A DNA stretch of 8,768 nt from an uncultured Beijerinckiaceae bacterium (GCA_937873345.1 CALMRL010000648.1:300-9067), one strand, 5' to 3'. Shown: positions 1 to 6,450, numbered from the stretch's first letter. A program made the numbers and translations. Notes: generated by a model from the letters alone, not told the origin.

Positions 1-329
1 ACCTGGACGCCGGGGAAGCGCCCGCGCAGCAGGCGGCAGAAGGCGCCGTCGTACTCGACGAGAAGCAGGCGGCGGGGGTCGACGCCGCGGCCGAGCAGCG
101 CCTGGGTGATCGGACCCGTGCCCGGCCCTAGCTCGACGATCGGGCCGCAGCCGTCGGGATCGATCGCTCGCGCCATCATCCGGGCGAGGAAGCGTCCCGA
201 TGGCGACACAGCGCCGGTGAGCACGGGACTGTCGAACCAAGTCTTGATGAAGCGGGCTTCGTCGACGAGGCGATCCTCCAGCCGTGGGCGGAGCGCCCTG
301 CGGTCGGGATCGACGGAGACTTTAGGCAA
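1..329 (-). CDS. PmtA-like SAM-dependent phospholipid N-methyltransferase, N-terminal part (runs off the window)
   Basis: Only the first 109 codons are present; the gene continues past base 1. Seen: the class I methyltransferase motif I, VELGPGTG (residues 65-72), preceded by the segment SPSGRFLARMMA (42-53) and followed by VEY (91-93), whose acidic residue normally binds the SAM ribose. The pattern 'FIKTWFDSP...GAVSPSGRFLARMM...GPIVELGPGTG' matches bacterial phospholipid N-methyltransferases of the PmtA type, which methylate phosphatidylethanolamine at the cytoplasmic face of the inner membrane on the way to phosphatidylcholine. The start is taken as TTG at 329-327: a GGGAG Shine-Dalgarno lies 6 nt upstream, and the frame has no ATG or GTG between the upstream stop and the core domain. 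It follows the DUF1178 gene on the same strand after 204 bp, so it may have its own promoter. The family call is fairly sure. The exact substrate is not, because the C-terminal half is missing and related rRNA or quinone methyltransferases share motif I. Confidence 0.75.
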   Translation of the reverse strand, partial: MPKVSVDPDRRALRPRLEDRLVDEARFIKTWFDSPVLTGAVSPSGRFLARMMARAIDPDGCGPIVELGPGTGPITQALLGRGVDPRRLLLVEYDGAFCRLLRGRFPGVQ

Positions 330-335
330 GCACCA

Positions 336-340
336 CTCCC
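336..340 (-). promoter_or_regulatory. Ribosome binding site fixing a TTG start
   Basis: On the minus strand GGGAG is followed by a 6-nt spacer and TTG (329-327). No ATG or GTG occurs in this frame between the upstream in-frame TGA (near 450) and the conserved domain, so this site decides the start of the PmtA-like gene. Confidence 0.5.
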
Positions 341-501
341 GTAACCCCGCGGCGCCCGACGTCCGCGAGCCGGAACGACGGCGGTGCGATAGGCCCCGTT
401 GCCCGCGCGCACATGGGCCGATCCGGCAGGCCGCGTCAAGAAAGCGTCATCGCAACGTCGGGTTCCTTTCACAAGACTCGGCCGAAGAGGCGGGGGTGTC
501 A

Positions 502-518
502 CATTCCGCGGCGGAATG
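502..518. repeat. Perfect inverted repeat, 8-bp arms around one base
   Basis: The sequence CATTCCGCGGCGGAATG has arms CATTCCGC (502-509) and GCGGAATG (511-518) around G510. It begins 15 bp beyond the DUF1178 stop and about 170 bp upstream of the methyltransferase start. As RNA it could form a short hairpin, but no T-run follows on either strand, so a classic intrinsic terminator is not supported. It could instead be a dimer-binding operator for the downstream gene, or a 3'-end stabilising hairpin. Confidence 0.5.
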
Positions 519-533
519 GCGAACCCGAGCGGA

Positions 534-1043
534 TCAGTTCCTCTCGTCGGGCGCGCCGGGCACCGGCAGGATCATGATGCCGTCCTCCAGCAGCGAACGC
601 GCCTCGCTGAGCGTCGCCTCGCCGCGGATGTCGCGGTGCGGGATGTCGCCGTCGTGCATCCGACGCACCTCCGCGGGGAAGCGGTCACCGACGTCCTGGG
701 TTTGCGTCATCACCCTGGAGCGCATCAGGCGCATCAGGTCCCGCAGCTCGCGCTGCGCCGAGCCGAACGGGGAATGCCGGACCTCCGCCGGGGCCGGCGG
801 TGCCGGTTGGATCGGCGGTGCCTGCCGATCGCCGGGCGCGAGGGGTTTATCGTCGGAGCCGGCTTCCGTTGCCCCGGCTCCCCTGGCCACCGCCGGAGCC
901 ATGATCGTTTTGACGACATGGGTCGAGCCGCAGCTCGGGCAGGAGACGAGCCCCCTGCCGGCGAGGCTGTCGAAGGCGGCGCTGCTGCCGAACCACGACT
1001 CGAAGCGGTGTCCTGCGTCGCAGGCAAGCGCATAGCGGATCAT
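534..1043 (-). CDS. DUF1178 family protein (zinc-ribbon-like, function unknown)
   Basis: A 169-residue protein of the DUF1178 family, whose biochemical role is not established. Seen: an N-terminal module beginning MIRYALACDAGHRFESWF with C8 and H12, then CPSCGS at 35-40 (C35, C38), which together could bind zinc. A low-complexity Pro/Ala/Gly linker (about 50-90) follows. The conserved C-terminal part carries DVGDRFPAEVRRMHDGD (117-133) and RGEATLSEARSLLEDGI (140-156), typical of the family. The stop of grxC lies 27 bp upstream on the same strand, so the two are almost certainly co-transcribed. No strong Shine-Dalgarno precedes the ATG at 1043; instead a 12-bp palindrome occupies the gap. No transmembrane segment or signal peptide is seen, so it is probably cytoplasmic. 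The family call is confident, the function unknown. Confidence 0.88.
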   Translation of the reverse strand: MIRYALACDAGHRFESWFGSSAAFDSLAGRGLVSCPSCGSTHVVKTIMAPAVARGAGATEAGSDDKPLAPGDRQAPPIQPAPPAPAEVRHSPFGSAQRELRDLMRLMRSRVMTQTQDVGDRFPAEVRRMHDGDIPHRDIRGEATLSEARSLLEDGIMILPVPGAPDERN

Positions 1044-1052
1044 GATTGGCGA

Positions 1053-1064
1053 ACCATCGATGGT
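1053..1064. repeat. 12-bp perfect palindrome in the grxC-DUF1178 gap
   Basis: ACCATCGATGGT is self-complementary and sits between the grxC stop and the DUF1178 start codon, ending 9 nt before that ATG in mRNA orientation. Partly complementary flanks (GGC before, GCC after, with a small bulge) could extend it into a hairpin. It lies where a Shine-Dalgarno would be expected. Confidence 0.4.
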
Positions 1065-1070
1065 GCCGCG

Positions 1071-1343
1071 TCAGCCCGCCGCCAGGGCGAGCAACGGGTC
1101 AAGCTCCCCGGCGGCATTGAGCGCGTAGAGATCGTCGCAGCCGCCGACGTGGCGATCGCCGATGAAGATCTGCGGCACGCTGGTGCGGCCGCCGGCCCGC
1201 GCGCTCATCGCTTGGCGTGCGGCGCGGTCGCCGTCCACCTTCACCTCGTCGAAGGCGACGCCCTTCTTCGCAAGCAGCGCCTTGGCGCCGTGGCAGTAGG
1301 GACAAAACATGGTGGGGTAGATCACCACGGCCTGCGAACTCAT
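1071..1343 (-). CDS. grxC: Glutaredoxin 3 (class I dithiol glutaredoxin)
   Basis: A 90-residue cytoplasmic thiol-disulfide oxidoreductase that uses glutathione to reduce protein disulfides and ribonucleotide reductase. Seen: a thioredoxin-fold start VVIYPTMF, the dithiol active site CPYC (residues 14-17), the cis-proline TSVP (54-57) and the glutathione-binding GGCDD (67-71). Length and motif spacing fit bacterial GrxC, including the frequent extra Cys in the GGCDD segment. The ATG at 1343 is preferred over an in-frame ATG 30 bp upstream (1373), because GAGGAG lies 6 nt before it and the longer version adds only ten residues unlike the family. It follows comF by 97 bp and precedes the DUF1178 gene by 27 bp, all on one strand, which suggests a shared transcript. 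This neighbourhood is common in Rhizobiales. I am confident in this call. Confidence 0.95.
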   Translation of the reverse strand: MSSQAVVIYPTMFCPYCHGAKALLAKKGVAFDEVKVDGDRAARQAMSARAGGRTSVPQIFIGDRHVGGCDDLYALNAAGELDPLLALAAG

Positions 1344-1349
1344 CCGATG

Positions 1350-1355
1350 CTCCTC
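1350..1355 (-). promoter_or_regulatory. Shine-Dalgarno of grxC
   Basis: GAGGAG on the minus strand, 6 nt before ATG 1343. It selects the 90-residue form of glutaredoxin over the 100-residue in-frame alternative. Confidence 0.6.
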
Positions 1356-1440
1356 GGAACACGGATATGGCAATGCCCGTGCCGCTTGTCACCACCGGCT
1401 CGTCGTCGGCGGCGCGTCATCAGCGGCTTGCCGAACCGGC

Positions 1441-2256
1441 TCAGCCCTGTCCCGCGACCACGCGGGCGAAGACAAGCACGTCCACCGCCGCCGCCCCGCC
1501 GCGCAGCAGAACGCGCGAGGCGGCGGTGACGGTGGCGCCCGCGGTCAGCACGTCGTCGACCAGCACCACCCGGCGCCCCTCGACGAGGGGACGCGCCTCG
1601 TCGCGCAGGGTGAAGGCGCCCTGCACGTTCAGGGCGCGTTGCGAGCGCGTCAGCCCGACCTGCGGTGCCGTCGCCCGCGCCCGGCGCAGGACGTCGACGC
1701 CGAGCGGAACGCCGCTGCGCCGCGAGACCACCGCCGCCAGCAAGGCCGCCTGGTTGTAGCGCCGCGCGGCGAGGCGCGCGCGGTGCAGCGGCACCGGCAC
1801 CAGAACGTCGGCCTCAATGGTGAGCTCGTCACCGGCGCGCGCCATCCAGGCCCCCATCGCCCTGGCCAACTCGCCGCGGTCGCCATATTTCAACCGGTGC
1901 ACGAGGACGCGCGCCGGCCCGTCCTCGAACTGCGCCACGGCGCGCGCCCGCCCGTAGACGGGCGGCTCGGCGATCGCCTCGGGCGACAGCAGCCCCTCCG
2001 CGCCGAGGTCGGCCGCGAACGGCGTGCCGAGCCGCAAGCAGTAGGGCCGCTCGATGAAGCGGGTCACGCGCCAACAGGCCGGGCACAGCGCCTCGGCGCC
2101 GGCGGTCGCGGCGCGGCAGGCCAGGCAGCAGGGCGGGAAGACGAGATCGGCGACGCCGTCGGCCGCGGCGCGCAATAAGCCGATGCCCGTGCCGAGGCGA
2201 GACCGGAGGTCGGCGCCGATGCCTGTCCGCGCTCCTTGCGTCGCGGACGTCGTCAT
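1441..2256 (-). CDS. comF: ComF family protein (phosphoribosyltransferase fold)
   Basis: A 271-residue ComF-family protein. Family members combine an N-terminal zinc-binding Cys cluster with a phosphoribosyltransferase-like domain. In naturally competent bacteria ComF helps bring in transforming DNA in the cytoplasm; elsewhere the role is less clear. Seen: FPPCCLAC (40-47) and CPAC (58-61), giving a four-Cys zinc site, with another Cys at 73. The family segments HRLKYGDRGELA (120-131), VLVPVPLHRARLAARRYNQA (151-170) and QVGLTRSQRALNVQGAF (199-215) follow, then the PRPP loop VVLVDDVLTAGAT (230-242). The frame is open up to an ATG at 2451, but ATG 2256 is chosen: GAGGTGG lies 6 nt upstream, and the 65 extra residues come from AT-rich intergenic DNA and match nothing in the family. 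It is the first gene of a likely comF-grxC-DUF1178 operon, transcribed divergently from the TonB-dependent receptor gene. Confidence 0.92.
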   Translation of the reverse strand: MTTSATQGARTGIGADLRSRLGTGIGLLRAAADGVADLVFPPCCLACRAATAGAEALCPACWRVTRFIERPYCLRLGTPFAADLGAEGLLSPEAIAEPPVYGRARAVAQFEDGPARVLVHRLKYGDRGELARAMGAWMARAGDELTIEADVLVPVPLHRARLAARRYNQAALLAAVVSRRSGVPLGVDVLRRARATAPQVGLTRSQRALNVQGAFTLRDEARPLVEGRRVVLVDDVLTAGATVTAASRVLLRGGAAAVDVLVFARVVAGQG

Positions 2257-2262
2257 CCCGCA

Positions 2263-2269
2263 CCACCTC
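2263..2269 (-). promoter_or_regulatory. Shine-Dalgarno of comF
   Basis: GAGGTGG on the minus strand, 6 nt before ATG 2256. It supports the shorter comF start over the in-frame ATG at 2451. Confidence 0.55.
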
Positions 2270-2313
2270 GCAGGCGCCCTTTGAGGCCCGTCCTTACTGC
2301 CAAAGAAAATGCA

Positions 2314-2353
2314 ATGGGAATATTTCCCCGTTTCTTGTCTTGTGCTTTCCCAT
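2314..2353. repeat. Nested inverted repeats, possible operator
   Basis: ATGGGAA (2314-2320) and TTCCCAT (2347-2353) are perfect inverted 7-mers 26 bp apart. The left copy also pairs locally: GGGAA (2316-2320), TAT, TTCCC (2324-2328). So the half-site GGGAA occurs once forward and twice inverted within 40 bp. It lies about 60-100 bp upstream of comF and 155-195 bp upstream of the receptor start, which would suit a regulator of either gene. No known regulator motif is recognised. Confidence 0.35.
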
Positions 2354-2428
2354 ATCTGTCGCTCATTGAAGCAAATTTGACACGGCTTCGGCAAACGCGG
2401 CGCGACCTCTGGCCGGCAAGGAACGCGC

Positions 2429-2440
2429 AGGATTAATCCT
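2429..2440. promoter_or_regulatory. 12-bp perfect palindrome upstream of the receptor gene
   Basis: AGGATTAATCCT is self-complementary, has an AT core in GC-rich DNA, and lies 67 bp upstream of the receptor start codon, downstream of the tentative TTGACA box. That is a suitable place for a repressor operator or a leader element. The binding protein is unknown. Confidence 0.35.
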
Positions 2441-2507
2441 TCATCCACCATAAGAAGTCAGCCGGCATCAACGGATGAAATCGATGCGGTAGGCGATCGG
2501 GGGCGGG

Positions 2508-4955
2508 ATGCGGACGGTTTGGCGCTCATCAATAGCCGGGGCTGCGATCGGCTGTGCGGCACTCGCCGGTCCGGCCGTCGCGCAAGAGGGTGCGGCGGTG
2601 ACGCTCCCCGACGTGGTGATCTCCACGACGCCCGTGCCGAACGCGCCGCTGGTGGACATCAACAAGGTGCCCGGCAACGTGTCGGTGGTGACATCCCAGG
2701 AGTTCGAGCGCCGGTTCTCGCCGGCCGTTACCGATGCCATCACCTCGCACGTCGCCGGCGCCATCGCCCAGAACCTCGACGGCTCGGACCTGTCGCCTGA
2801 CCTGTTCTTCCGCGGCTACGACGTGTCGCGCATCACCGGCACGCCGGCCGGCCTCGCCGTGTACGAGAACGGCGTGCGCATCAACGAGCGCTTCGGCGAC
2901 AACGTCAACCTCGACCTGATCCCGCCGATCTCGATCGCCTCATCGACGGTCTACACCGCCAATCCGATCTTCGGCCTCAACGCGCTCGGCGGCGCCATCA
3001 GCTTCATCACCAAGAACGGCTTCACCTTCCAGGGCGGCGACGCCACCCTCTACGGCGGCTCGTTCGGCCGGGTGAACGGCAACATCGAGTACGGCAAGAT
3101 ATCGGGCGACAAGAAGAACGGGGAATGGGCCTTCTACGGCGCTGGCGACCTTTACCGCGACGGTGGCTATCGGCCGTTCGGCGCGCAGAACGCCGAGCGC
3201 TTCCTCGGCGACATCGGTCATCGCACGCAGGACTCCGAGATCCACTTCATCGGCCAGTTCGGCCGCTCGCTGCTCGGCGTGCAGGGCGTCACCCCGCAGG
3301 TGCTCGTCAACCAGCAGTACAATTCGGTCTTCACCACCCCGCAGACCACGCAGAACATCGCCGGGTCCGGCGAGGTCACCGTGCGCGTCGACCTGCCGAA
3401 GAACTGGGTGTCGAACACCGACCTCTACATCCGGCAGTTCCGGCAGGACCACACCGACGGCAACGACGCCGACGTGTCCAACTGCCTGCGCCAGAAGAAC
3501 GCCAACGAGAACAACGAAGATCTGGTGCGCACGCTGTGCCTGTCGAAGGATGACGCGACCACCGGCGCGACGCGGCGCCAGCGGCAGTTCATCGCCGACG
3601 GTCAGCCGATCCCCTTCCTCAGGGACTTCCCCTACGGCACCACCGCGCAGACCGAGACGCAGACGAGCGCCGCCGGCCTGCAGCAGCAGTTCTCCAACAA
3701 CACGCCGATCCTCGGCCACGACAACATCTTCCAGGTCGGCGCCAGCATCGACGCCAGCACCACGCTGTTCTCCTCGAACACCACGCTCGGCATGCTGAAC
3801 TCGCAGTTCCAGAACATCGAGAGCGGCTTCTCCGGCGCCGGCCAAGTGCTGCAGACGGCCGGCAACATCGGCTTCAACTCGGTGTTCCTGCGCTCGACGC
3901 GCGAGGACTACGGCCTGTTCGTGCTCGACACCTTCAACATCACCAAGCGGCTCGCCGTCACCGCCGGCGCCCGCTACAACCTCGAAGAGGTCGGCACCCG
4001 CGACCTGCTCGGCACCGACCCCGGCGACAACGCCAAGAACACCTTCGACCGCATCAATCCCACGATCGGCGCCACCTACGAGTTCGCCAAGGCGCTGACG
4101 GTGTACGGCAACTATTCCGAAACCAACCGCGCGCCGACGCCGCTGGAGACGAACTGCGCCGATCCCGCCAAGCCCTGCCTGCTCGAGACGGCGCTGATCT
4201 CCGACCCGACGCTGCAGCAGGTGGTGGCGCGCAACATCGAGGCGGGCGGGCGCGGCGTCGTCACCGTGCCGAGCATCGGCGGCGCGCTCGGCTACAAGGC
4301 CGACTACTTCCGCTCGGCCGCCTCCAACGACATCATCAGCCAGATGAGCGCGATCACCGGTGCGGGCTTCTTCGTCAACGTCGGCGAGACGCTGCGCCAG
4401 GGCGTCGAGGCCGAACTGAACTACAACAAGGGCCCGTTCACCTTCTACGCCAACTACGCCTTCGTCGACGCCACCTACCAGTTCGCCGGCCAGCTTTCCT
4501 CGCCCAACAACCCCAACCCGATCGTGATGGGCAACGGCGGCCTGGAGACCATCGTCCCCGGCGACCACATCCCCGGCATCCCCCGCAACCAGGTCAAGCT
4601 CGGCTTCGAGTACAGGGTGACGCCGCGCTTCATCGTCGGCTCGAACATCATTGTCGTCGGCAGCCAGTACTTCGTCGGCGACGACAGCAACCTCAACGCC
4701 AAGCTGCCGATGTACTACCGCATCGACGCCCACGCGTCGTACCAGCTGACCGATCACTTCCAGGTCTTCGGCTTCATCAACAACCTGACCGACAACCGCT
4801 TCGCGACCACCGGCACCTACTTCAACACCGGCGCCGACACAACGCGGGTCAGCCCCACGCTGGCCGCCAACGCCGCTTCGGCCAACCCCAACGCCAACGC
4901 CATCACCGTAGCGCAACCGATCTCCGTCTACGGCGGCGTGAAGTACACGTTCTGA
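2508..4955 (+). CDS. TonB-dependent outer-membrane receptor, substrate unknown
   Basis: An 815-residue outer-membrane active transporter that would take up a scarce ligand (metal chelate, vitamin or other) using TonB-ExbB-ExbD energy. Seen: a signal peptide with hydrophobic core and AVA-Q cleavage site (after residue 25), then a TonB-box-like PDVVIST (34-40). A plug domain (about 50-170) follows, with FRGYDVSRITGTPAGLAVYE (101-120), NGVRINERFGDNVNLDLIP (121-139) and NPIFGLNALGGAISF (152-166). The rest is a 22-strand-type barrel ending in YTF, with the terminal Phe usual for outer-membrane barrels. Two Cys pairs fall in predicted loops (C326/C344 and C550/C557, the latter in NCADPAKPC). The first pair follows an acidic DGNDAD stretch. 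These features match a widespread FecA-like receptor subfamily, but the ligand cannot be read from sequence. No TonB system, ABC importer or FecI/FecR pair is adjacent. ATG 2508 is the first start in the open frame; its Shine-Dalgarno (GGGGG, 4 nt upstream) is poor, and an in-frame TAG stands six codons upstream. Confidence 0.92.
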   Translation: MRTVWRSSIAGAAIGCAALAGPAVAQEGAAVTLPDVVISTTPVPNAPLVDINKVPGNVSVVTSQEFERRFSPAVTDAITSHVAGAIAQNLDGSDLSPDLFFRGYDVSRITGTPAGLAVYENGVRINERFGDNVNLDLIPPISIASSTVYTANPIFGLNALGGAISFITKNGFTFQGGDATLYGGSFGRVNGNIEYGKISGDKKNGEWAFYGAGDLYRDGGYRPFGAQNAERFLGDIGHRTQDSEIHFIGQFGRSLLGVQGVTPQVLVNQQYNSVFTTPQTTQNIAGSGEVTVRVDLPKNWVSNTDLYIRQFRQDHTDGNDADVSNCLRQKNANENNEDLVRTLCLSKDDATTGATRRQRQFIADGQPIPFLRDFPYGTTAQTETQTSAAGLQQQFSNNTPILGHDNIFQVGASIDASTTLFSSNTTLGMLNSQFQNIESGFSGAGQVLQTAGNIGFNSVFLRSTREDYGLFVLDTFNITKRLAVTAGARYNLEEVGTRDLLGTDPGDNAKNTFDRINPTIGATYEFAKALTVYGNYSETNRAPTPLETNCADPAKPCLLETALISDPTLQQVVARNIEAGGRGVVTVPSIGGALGYKADYFRSAASNDIISQMSAITGAGFFVNVGETLRQGVEAELNYNKGPFTFYANYAFVDATYQFAGQLSSPNNPNPIVMGNGGLETIVPGDHIPGIPRNQVKLGFEYRVTPRFIVGSNIIVVGSQYFVGDDSNLNAKLPMYYRIDAHASYQLTDHFQVFGFINNLTDNRFATTGTYFNTGADTTRVSPTLAANAASANPNANAITVAQPISVYGGVKYTF

Positions 4956-4964
4956 GGGCGAGGC

Positions 4965-4990
4965 GGGCTGGGGCGGGACGGCCTCAGCCC
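4965..4990. terminator. Hairpin between convergent genes, possible bidirectional terminator
   Basis: GGGCTGGGG (4965-4973) pairs with CCTCAGCCC (4982-4990) around an 8-nt loop, eight Watson-Crick pairs plus one G-U. It lies just after the receptor stop, and its right arm contains the transporter stop codon. The stem is GC-rich, but no T-run follows on either strand, so it may need Rho or simply protect 3' ends. Confidence 0.4.
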
Positions 4991-6363
4991 GACACCTCCT
5001 CCAGCACCAGCCCTCGCGTTTCGACGCCGAGGGCGAGCACCAGCAGGGCGGCGACGAGGAAGCCGCCGGCGCCGACTTCGAAGGCCATGTCGGCGCCGCC
5101 CCGCGCCACCAGCACCGGCACCACCATCGGCCCGAGGATGGCGCCGATGCGCCCGAAGGCCGAGGCGAAGCCCGCCCCCGTCGCCCGCGCCCGCGTGGGG
5201 TAGAGTTCGGGCGTGTAGGCGTAGAGGCAGCTCCACATCCCGAACATGAAGAACTGCATCGTGAAGCCGGTGACGAACAGCAGCGGCACGGCGGCGGCGT
5301 TGCCGTAGGCGTAGGCCGCCGCGGCGGCGAGCACGAGGAAGCCGACCGTGGTCGGCTTGCGGCCGAGGCGCTCCAGCAGCGTCGCCGCGGCGAGGAAGCC
5401 GGGGATGCCGCCGAGCGCGATCAGGGTGACGAACCCGACCGAGCCGATGGTCGACAGCCCGTGCACCTTGAGCAGCACGGCGATCCACGAGTTCAGGCCG
5501 AAGAAGCCGATGAGGGCGAAGAACCACAGGCCGAAGGCCATCGCGGTGCGTCGGCGATAGGCAGGGCTGAACAGGGTGGCGAGCGGGCCCGTGCCGGCCG
5601 GTGCTGTGATCCGAAACGCCGTGGCGGGCGGAGGCAGGGCGTGGCCAAGGCGGCGCTCGACCTCGCGCTCCATCCGCGCCGTGACCGCCTCGGCCTCGAC
5701 GCGATACCCGGCGTCCCACAGCCAGCGCGGCGACTCCGGCATCGAGCGGCGCACGGCGAGCACCACCAGCGACAGGCAGCCCACGGCGGCGAAGGCCCAG
5801 CGCCAGCTCAAGTACGGCAGGATGGCGAAGGAGAGCGCGCCCGACACGACGTAGCCGACGGCCCATAATCCTTCCATCGCGGCGACGTAGCGGCCGCGGT
5901 GCTCGGCGGGGATGATCTCGGACACCATCGCCTGCGCCACCGGCGCCTCGCCACCGACGCCGATCCCGATGAGGAAGCGGAACACCATCAGCGAGGCGAG
6001 GCTCCACGAGCAGGCGGCGGCGAAGCTCGCCAGACCCCACACCACCATCGTCACCTGGAACACCGCGCGCCGCCCGTAGCGGTCGGAGGCGAGACCCGCG
6101 ACGACATTGCCGACGAGCTGTCCCGCGAAGGTCATCGCGGCGAGGCGGCCCGCTTCGGCCAAGGTGAGGTGGAAGGCGGCGACGATCGAGCCGAGCAGGA
6201 AGGTCAGCAGCGCCACGTCGACCTGGTCGACGAGCCAGGCCGAGGCAATTACCGCGAAGAGGCGGCGCTGGTAGCCGGTCAGCGGCAGGCGCTCCAGGCG
6301 CGCGGCGATGCCGGACGTGGCCGCTCCGCCGTCCGCCCGCGCCTGACCGTCCATCACGCTCAT
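4984..6363 (-). CDS. Major facilitator superfamily metabolite transporter (NiaP/sugar-porter-like)
   Basis: A 459-residue inner-membrane secondary transporter with about 12 hydrophobic segments. Seen: an ERLPLTGYQRRLF entry segment (24-36); the MFS signature GLASDRYGRR (90-99) between helices 2 and 3; FLIGIGVGGEAP (130-141) in the helix 4 region; the central-loop motif PESPRWL (209-215); a second loop with ERLGRKP (331-337) between helices 8 and 9; YTPELYPTRAR (383-393); and an ETRGLVLEE tail (448-456). This layout is that of the metabolite:H+ symporter/NiaP-like and sugar-porter branch, whose members carry nicotinate, aromatic acids or sugars. The substrate here is not determined, and annotation as a nicotinate transporter would be a guess. 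ATG 6363 follows a weak GGGAC site by 7 nt; an in-frame GTG and ATG occur two and three codons later. It converges on the receptor gene with a 28-bp gap. The small secreted peptide gene lies 121 bp upstream on the same strand. Confidence 0.88.
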   Translation of the reverse strand: MSVMDGQARADGGAATSGIAARLERLPLTGYQRRLFAVIASAWLVDQVDVALLTFLLGSIVAAFHLTLAEAGRLAAMTFAGQLVGNVVAGLASDRYGRRAVFQVTMVVWGLASFAAACSWSLASLMVFRFLIGIGVGGEAPVAQAMVSEIIPAEHRGRYVAAMEGLWAVGYVVSGALSFAILPYLSWRWAFAAVGCLSLVVLAVRRSMPESPRWLWDAGYRVEAEAVTARMEREVERRLGHALPPPATAFRITAPAGTGPLATLFSPAYRRRTAMAFGLWFFALIGFFGLNSWIAVLLKVHGLSTIGSVGFVTLIALGGIPGFLAAATLLERLGRKPTTVGFLVLAAAAAYAYGNAAAVPLLFVTGFTMQFFMFGMWSCLYAYTPELYPTRARATGAGFASAFGRIGAILGPMVVPVLVARGGADMAFEVGAGGFLVAALLVLALGVETRGLVLEEVSG

Positions 6364-6450
6364 CGCATCCGTCCCGTCGCGATCGAACGCGAGGCTTACG
6401 CCGCCACGCGTGACGCGACAACGCGGGTACGTCCGAAGCTCAAGACCCCC

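Larger units (their letters stand above)
2257..2507. other. Divergent intergenic region between comF and the TonB-dependent receptor gene
   Basis: This 251-bp stretch is visibly richer in A and T (mostly 2290-2380 and 2425-2480) than the flanking genes and should hold the promoters of both divergent genes. A TTGACA box at 2377-2382 reads toward the receptor, but no convincing -10 box stands at the right distance, so the promoter is only tentative. It lies inside an imperfect 20-bp repeat with TTTG and CAAA ends (2376-2395). Two clearer inverted repeats are listed separately. No consensus Fur box is recognised. I see no convincing small gene here. Confidence 0.5.

Noticed and set aside
411..439. 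TTGACG with a 17-bp spacer and CCATGT as a promoter for the methyltransferase gene.
   Set aside because: The -35 box is good, but the -10 candidate matches the consensus at only one position, so I do not list it as a promoter.
176..502. A 108-codon minus-strand open frame starting with ATG.
   Set aside because: It overlaps the PmtA-like methyltransferase in a different frame. The methyltransferase frame carries the VELGPGTG SAM motif, so the ATG-started frame is a shadow.
399..1529. A 376-codon plus-strand open frame across the left region.
   Set aside because: It runs antisense to the DUF1178 and grxC genes, which have recognisable motifs. The product is low-complexity Arg/Ala/Gly with no family features.
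2236..2436. A 66-codon plus-strand frame inside the divergent promoter region.
   Set aside because: It starts inside comF on the opposite strand, has no ribosome binding site, and its composition follows the AT-rich intergenic DNA. No recognisable domain.
2257..2451. An N-terminal extension of comF by 65 residues (start at 2451).
   Set aside because: The extension is translated intergenic DNA with no family similarity, whereas the ATG at 2256 has GAGGTGG at ideal spacing.
2940..4916. A 658-codon open frame on the minus strand, antisense to the receptor gene.
   Set aside because: It mirrors the codon phase of a GC-rich gene with few stops on the opposite strand. Its product is a V/G/A/R/E-rich string with no domain, while the plus strand encodes a full receptor with signal peptide, plug and barrel.
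4928..6421. A 497-codon minus-strand open frame overlapping the transporter.
   Set aside because: It is the same strand as the MFS gene in another frame, Arg-rich and without membrane helices; the 459-residue frame has all the MFS motifs.
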